DNA of 34,520 nucleotides from NCBI RefSeq assembly GCF_963678635.1, contig NW_026970933.1, forward strand, positions 1 through 34,520. Reading direction: 5' to 3'. The position numbers and the translations under genes were made by a program. Under the pieces are notes generated by a model. That model worked only from the letters and a program-made list of their open reading frames with translations. It was not told the DNA's origin and made no database searches. Shown piece by piece: positions 30,704-34,520 of the stretch. Numbering within the stretch: position 1 is the first letter of the stretch; each line of letters starts with the position of its first letter. The stretch is from Symsagittifera roscoffensis. Its lineage: Eukaryota > Xenacoelomorpha > Acoela > Convolutidae.

Positions 30704-31408
30704 CAGGGTGTTTCAAATAAACTGTAATGTTATAAAAGCTTCTCATTTCCTAACTGTTGATCAGTTCGACTTCAAATTCGGTGATATTATGTAGAACAGG
30801 CGGAGATTTGATAAAACTCAAAAACTGCGTTGATGAATTGAACTCGATAGTGAATACCCGCGATTTTCCAACTATTTCACGCTTCCACGCAACAAAAAAT
30901 TTTTTAAACTGGAACACGACCTCTGGCCAGTCCTTCGAGAACGACGAAACTTGAGGCGCATATGGTTTATGCAAGACGGAGCCACATGTCACTGCACGGG
31001 ACGCGTACTCAGTTGGCTTGGGACAAAGTTCAACGACAGAATTATAAGTAGACGAACCCCTATACCCCTGGCCACCTCAGAGTCCGGACCTGAATCCCCT
31101 GGATTTTTGGCTGTGGGGTCATCTGGGGAATCCACGAAGTATTGACGAACTCATGCAAACTGTAGAAGATGCCCGAAATACAATAACGCCCGATAATATC
31201 GAAGAGTCATTGAGAAATTTGACGAAAAGATTACAAAGCTGTGTTGCTCAAAACGGCGGACACTTTCAGCATCTTTTATAAAACAATTTTATCAGATATT
31301 CAAATCTCCGCCACTTATCTATCTTGTGCAGAAAAAATTGTGTATTTATCTCTTCTCAAAAAAAAGTTATAGCGTTTTATAAAATTACAGTTTATTTGAA
31401 ACACCCTG
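30704..31408 (+). mobile_element. Mariner-like (IS630/Tc1) element, internally deleted
   Basis: TIRs of about 38 bp start CAGGGTGTTTCAAATAAACT on the left; the right TIR is the complement of the same, with two or three differences. TA flanks both sides (30702-30703 and 31409-31410), as expected for this superfamily. At 705 bp it is about half the usual length and keeps only the 3' part of the transposase. No autonomous partner is present in the window. Confidence 0.9.
30885..31281 (+). pseudogene. Mariner-like transposase C-terminal remnant (DDE, spacing about 41)
   Basis: The readable part starts near LWPVLRERRNLRR and includes the second catalytic Asp in WFMQDGATCH (30975-30977). The frame then changes by one base near 31060 and continues WPPQSPDLNPLDFWLWG with the third acidic residue, Asp, at 31102-31104, ending GGHFQHLL and stop (31279-31281). 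The two Asp codons are 127 nt apart, 42 codons plus one base, which fits a DD41D-type transposase with a +1 frameshift. The helix-turn-helix region and the first catalytic Asp are absent. It is inactive. Confidence 0.85.
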
Positions 31409-31568
31409 TATTTTTGAAGAAAGTAAAGGTTACTTGTGCTCGGAATAATTGTATTTATTTTCTCCTATTTCGAAATTTCGACTGAGTTTTTAAAGAATTT
31501 GTTCTATCATCTGAGACTCGTCGATGTCTTGAGCCGAATTTTACATAAAAAAATTTCTTTGATCATTT

Positions 31569-31862
31569 TTGTTCCGACTTTTGAGGAAAACTTATGCTTG
31601 GGTGGTATTTTTTTCAGTCAATTTTTGACAATAGTTATCACAAAAATTATAATAAATATGGATAATGAACGCGCAATATATTTCGCAACATAAAAATATG
31701 TTTTGAATTCTTTCAAATTGAACCAAGCTAAGCTATTTTCTGTAATTTATCCGTGATCACGCCCAAAATACATCACTTAGTGCTTTACAAGGAAGCTGAT
31801 GATCGACAATAGATGAGAGTCGGAAGTTTCAGGGCTTAGTCCTGATATGCAAGCAGTTTTGC
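31569..31862 (+). mobile_element. HF1 copy, shortened, with both ends
   Basis: It starts TTGTTCCGACTTTTGAGG and ends GAGAGTCGGAAG, CAGGGC-TTA-GTCCTG and ATATGCAAGCAGTTTTG. Much of the middle is missing, but the terminal stem pairs fully, with one G-T pair. Confidence 0.75.
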
Positions 31863-31889
31863 TTGCAGTTGCGAGACTTTTATAGTTGT

Positions 31890-32170
31890 TAGTTTGGACA
31901 GTTTGGGGTTAATTAAAGCTCGATATATTGCTGAAAATGCAAAATAGGCAACTAATCCGGCTTAGAAATCGTTCAAAATTGAGCTGAGGCGCTCTTAATT
32001 GTGCGTTACTATATGCTAAACTCAATTTTTAAACTTATATGTGCGTTTTTCAAAAAAATGTCCCAATGATTAAAATTTTCCGCTTTTTGAAAGATTCATC
32101 AAATTCTTTTAAATTGTACACTACTCTATAGACGTTAAAGGGTAGTCGAAACATTAAAAGCGTTGAAGAA
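31890..32170 (+). mobile_element. HF1 copy, truncated at both ends
   Basis: It opens inside the family (GACAGTTTGGGGTTAATTAAAG) and runs to GGGTAGTCGAAACATTAAAAG. The terminal hairpin and 3' end are lost. Confidence 0.6.
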
Positions 32171-32289
32171 CACTCTTCTATTTTTTTGAAGAAGATTCTC
32201 CAACCACTTTTAGCATAGTGTAAGCACCCACGCTTGGTCCAAAAATTCCACAAATACTCAATATTATATACATACAGATGATCTATTTC

Positions 32290-32754
32290 AGGAATATTTG
32301 TTGTTTATCTTTGCCACCCCAATTAACCCTCTTCAGAAAAATTTCGACTGTTTAACTAGCCATTTTTGACTGAATTCTTTAAAATACCATTCAAAAGGTA
32401 TTGTTGTCCTGAGCCTAAATTTGAAAAGTTATTTCACGAGGTTATGAGGGCTTAAACATTGCCAATTTGCCAAAGATTCGCGCTATTAACACGTAAGCGG
32501 ATATTTAAACTGTCTTTAAAATTGTTCCATGATAATTCAAGAAAGCTTATATGCCATAATTGAATTGTTAATAGCAGCAAAATCTATCACTTTGAACTGA
32601 ATATGGCTCGTGGGGTGATGTTTTTACAAAAAAAATCGGAATTATTTTTTAAATTTTATTTTATTACAATTAAAACTTTCATGTTATCACTGCACCATAG
32701 TCCTTAAAAAGCAGTCGGAACATTCAGGGCTTAGCCCTGACATGAGAAGTCTTA
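32290..32754 (+). mobile_element. HF1 copy, 5' end worn, joined to the next copy
   Basis: After a decayed start (CCACCCCAATTAACCC replacing the usual GGTGGGTTTTT) it follows the family to GCAGTCGGAACATTC, the perfect stem CAGGGC-TTA-GCCCTG and ACATGAGAAGTCTTA. The next copy starts at the next base. Confidence 0.8.
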
Positions 32755-33272
32755 TTGTTCCGACTTCTGTAATAAAACTAACGGAAAGTTTGTGCTCCGG
32801 GTGGTTTTTTTTTCAGACAAATTTCGACTTTTTAACTAGCCTTTTTTGACAAAATTATTATACCATTCAAAAGCTATTGTTGTCCTGTGCTCAAATTTGA
32901 AAAAATATTTCGCCTCTGATCTTTTTTCGTAAAGTTAGGAGGTTTAAAGATTGCCACTTTGGCCAATTTGGGACAAATAACGCGCGATATGTTCCGCGCT
33001 ATTAACGAGCAAGCGGAGATTTAATATGTCTTAGAAATAGTTCCAAATTGGTTGAAGTAAGCTCATTTGCCATAATATATTTAATTCCAGGAATGAAATC
33101 TATGACTTTGTATTTTATATGACGTGTTGGGGGAATTTTTTTTACAAAAATGGTCATTTTTTTTTAATTTTAGTTTTATTTTATTACATTTGATTTTTTG
33201 ATGTTATTACTGCTCCATAAACCTTAAAAGGCAGTCGGAGCACTCAAGCTCCGCCCTGATAAGAGCAGTCGT
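32755..33272 (+). mobile_element. HF1 copy, full length, last of the array
   Basis: It starts TTGTTCCGACTTCTGTAATA and ends AAGAGCAGTCGTG. The GCGCGATATGTTCCGCGC stem shows one A-T to G-C change with pairing kept. The terminal hairpin is broken (CAAGCTCCGCCCTG). Confidence 0.85.
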
Positions 33273-33311
33273 GTTAAATTTGAAAATCAAAGAGGTTTTT
33301 TCCCGCCACCC

Positions 33312-33317
33312 TTTATT
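33312..33317 (-). promoter_or_regulatory. Possible poly(A) signal, AATAAA
   Basis: AATAAA on the minus strand lies about 46-51 nt past the stop codon of the exon candidate at 33364-33588, a plausible 3' UTR spacing. AATAAA is common in A/T-rich DNA, so the evidence is the position only. Confidence 0.3.
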
Positions 33318-33363
33318 TCTAAATCCTCACTCCAAAAACAGAAAAGTACTTTTAAAAACAGGC

Positions 33364-33588
33364 TTATCGGAGTTTCAAGCAAAGCCTCACGACTCTCCGT
33401 AAAATACTGTAAGCAGCTCTAACGCATGCTATGTTTCCATCAATGACAAATGACAACGGACTGATTGAAAACCCATTAACGTCGCCACTTTTCGCAAATA
33501 ATGGGATGTTAATAATGAATTTACATGACTTTATTTTCCTGATCAACTTATCGGCCATAACTACCGTTTTTGCTAAATGAGCCACGTC
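33364..33588 (-). CDS. Possible terminal exon, unassigned product
   Basis: A minus-strand frame preceded by a pyrimidine run and AG (TTTTTTTATTTCGAG|GACGTG) encodes 74 residues and a stop. Peptide pieces include DVAHLAKTVVMADKLIRK, FIINIPLFAKSGDVNGF and GNIACVRAAYSILRR. Residue use is balanced, unlike the Phe/Lys/Asn runs of chance ORFs here. An AATAAA follows within about 50 nt, and an HF1 copy lies just downstream. No family is recognised. Alternatively it is a single ORF starting at an in-frame ATG about 12 codons upstream, or chance. Confidence 0.3.
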   Translation of the reverse strand, partial: DVAHLAKTVVMADKLIRKIKSCKFIINIPLFAKSGDVNGFSISPLSFVIDGNIACVRAAYSILRRVVRLCLKLR

Positions 33589-34356
33589 CTCGAAATAAAA
33601 AAAAAACAATCTACTATTCATGGAAGCAAATACAAAAAGGTAGAATATTTTATGAAAATTCACATTGAGGAAACGATGCAACACAATTTCTCGCGTGTTT
33701 TTTTTGCTCCAATTATAACCCGTTTGTGTGAATTCTTTGTTTTCACATCCGTTATTTCATCTCAACATGTAATTCGTAATCACTACCCTAAATTGATTTA
33801 TTTGATGCGCATTTTTCATTGATGTCTGTCAAACTTTTTTCTGAACAGTGAGAAGTTCTTTCTAAAGTTCATTTATGATCGAAATCTCCGAATTATCAAC
33901 TGCCAAAACTTTTATGTACTATTTGAAACGAAAATTTCTGTGGTTTTTTTTTAAAAAAATTCAGCGGTTTTTCTTTTGCTGTCATCTTTGAATCAAGAGC
34001 GTATATCTATAGACATAACCTAAGAATCGGGCTTTAGTCAAATTGAATATATACAATGCAGTCGTACTATTGCAAGCACTTTTGAGATTTGTCGAACAGA
34101 AAGGAAAATGTTTACTTTTTTTAGTCATTTCACTCGCTATGTAAAAAACTAAGGCGTGTTTTGGGTCTTGTGTCGTATTAATATTACCTGACTACTGGCC
34201 TCTATTCATATCAAAATGATTTAATTTAACGCTCACGTGATTAATGAGAACGCAACATAACTCTCAACAATAATTCCAAACTGGCCAATTTTGTAGTTTT
34301 AAAATCTGTTAGAGTTTGAGCCCCACATAACTATATTTATCAGAGGTTTTCAGGCA
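33589..34356. other. Gene-free stretch
   Basis: The 81-codon plus-strand ORF (33577-33822) is antisense to the exon candidate and not recognised. Nothing else is supported; if the exon candidate is real this would be part of its upstream intron. Confidence 0.35.
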
Positions 34357-34520
34357 GCGGCGGATTTAGGGGGGGGGGGCGGACCCTCCCCCTTCAGCGA
34401 TTCGACCCCATGCCAACCCAAAGGGTCCCCCTTTGTACTATTTTGAGATATCCATTTTTGCCTGACTGACCCTAAAATTTTTCAAAATTTTGCCTGCAAC
34501 GCAGAAATTTCGGCAAAAAC
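34357..34520 (+). mobile_element. HF2 (hAT-like) copy, cut by the window end
   Basis: It starts CAGCGGCGGATTTAGG with a poly-G run, then GATTCGACCCCATGCC, AACCCAAAGGGTCCCCC and ATCCATTTTTGCC, in the same order as the element at 6552. The right end lies beyond the window. Confidence 0.6.

Larger units (their letters stand above)
30695..31560 (+). mobile_element. HF1 5' fragment split by a mariner-like insertion
   Basis: TTGTTTC (30695-30701) lies before the mariner-like element and TTTTTGAAGAAAGTAAAGG with TTGTGCTCGG after it. Read across the insertion they follow the HF1 5' end. The fragment ends near 31560, before a further HF1 copy. Only about 160 bp belong to HF1; the rest is the insertion. 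Confidence 0.6.

Noticed and set aside
2658-33272. CRISPR-like array from regularly recurring palindromic sequence
   Set aside because: The repeats are about 500-bp elements on both strands at irregular distances, with no short repeat-spacer pattern, in a eukaryotic context.

Overview
The window looks like intron or intergenic DNA from an invertebrate animal genome. It is roughly two-thirds A+T by eye, has no long open reading frames, no bacterial-style gene packing and no rRNA, tRNA or CRISPR signal that I could find. It is dominated by decayed transposable elements. The BEL/Pao retroelement (a metazoan lineage) and the IS630/Tc1/mariner element argue for an animal host; the species cannot be named from the sequence alone.

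The commonest component is a short dispersed repeat, called HF1 here, with about 20 full, truncated or diverged copies on both strands between 2.2 and 33.3 kb. Near-complete copies are about 470-545 bp. They start TTGTTCCGACTTTCG and end GAGCAGTCTTG. They carry a small palindrome at the 5' end, an internal GCGCGA/TCGCGC stem, inverted sub-terminal motifs (TTCCGACT at the left, AGTCGGAA at the right), and a 6-bp-stem hairpin 15 nt from the 3' end. No target-site duplication is visible at the copies examined. That layout resembles non-autonomous Helentrons (the DINE-1/INE-1 type). Copies sit head-to-tail at 30.5-33.3 kb and 19.85-20.97 kb, twice abutting with no spacer, which fixes the element ends.

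Region by region: 0.26-0.79 kb is a fold-back repeat; 1.06-1.31 kb is a C-rich minisatellite; 1.53-1.69 kb is a MITE-like inverted repeat; 2.2-10.1 kb holds seven HF1 copies or fragments plus one larger diverged copy, a G-rich hAT-like repeat (6.55 kb) and a possible minus-strand host exon with ankyrin-like features (8.18-8.38 kb); 10.8-11.7 kb is a degenerate tandem repeat; 12.0-17.2 kb holds further HF1 copies, one inside a 1.4-kb structure with inverted arms; 18.3-19.85 kb is a recent tandem duplication of a roughly 770-bp unit; 19.85-21.3 kb is more HF1. At 22.7-29.9 kb lies a degenerate BEL/Pao LTR retrotransposon on the minus strand, with diverged LTR-like ends and recognisable gag, protease, reverse transcriptase, RNase H and integrase remnants, all broken. 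At 30.7-31.4 kb a deleted mariner-like element (TIRs, TA target) is inserted in the 5' end of an HF1 copy within the 30.5-33.3 kb array. A possible minus-strand terminal exon with a poly(A) signal lies at 33.3-33.6 kb.

No intact gene is visible. The best candidates for host coding sequence are short minus-strand exon-like ORFs at 8.2, 30.0 and 33.4 kb, all of low to moderate confidence. I found no clear new functional system. The most distinctive feature is the HF1 family, with its covarying 3' hairpin and flush tandem array.
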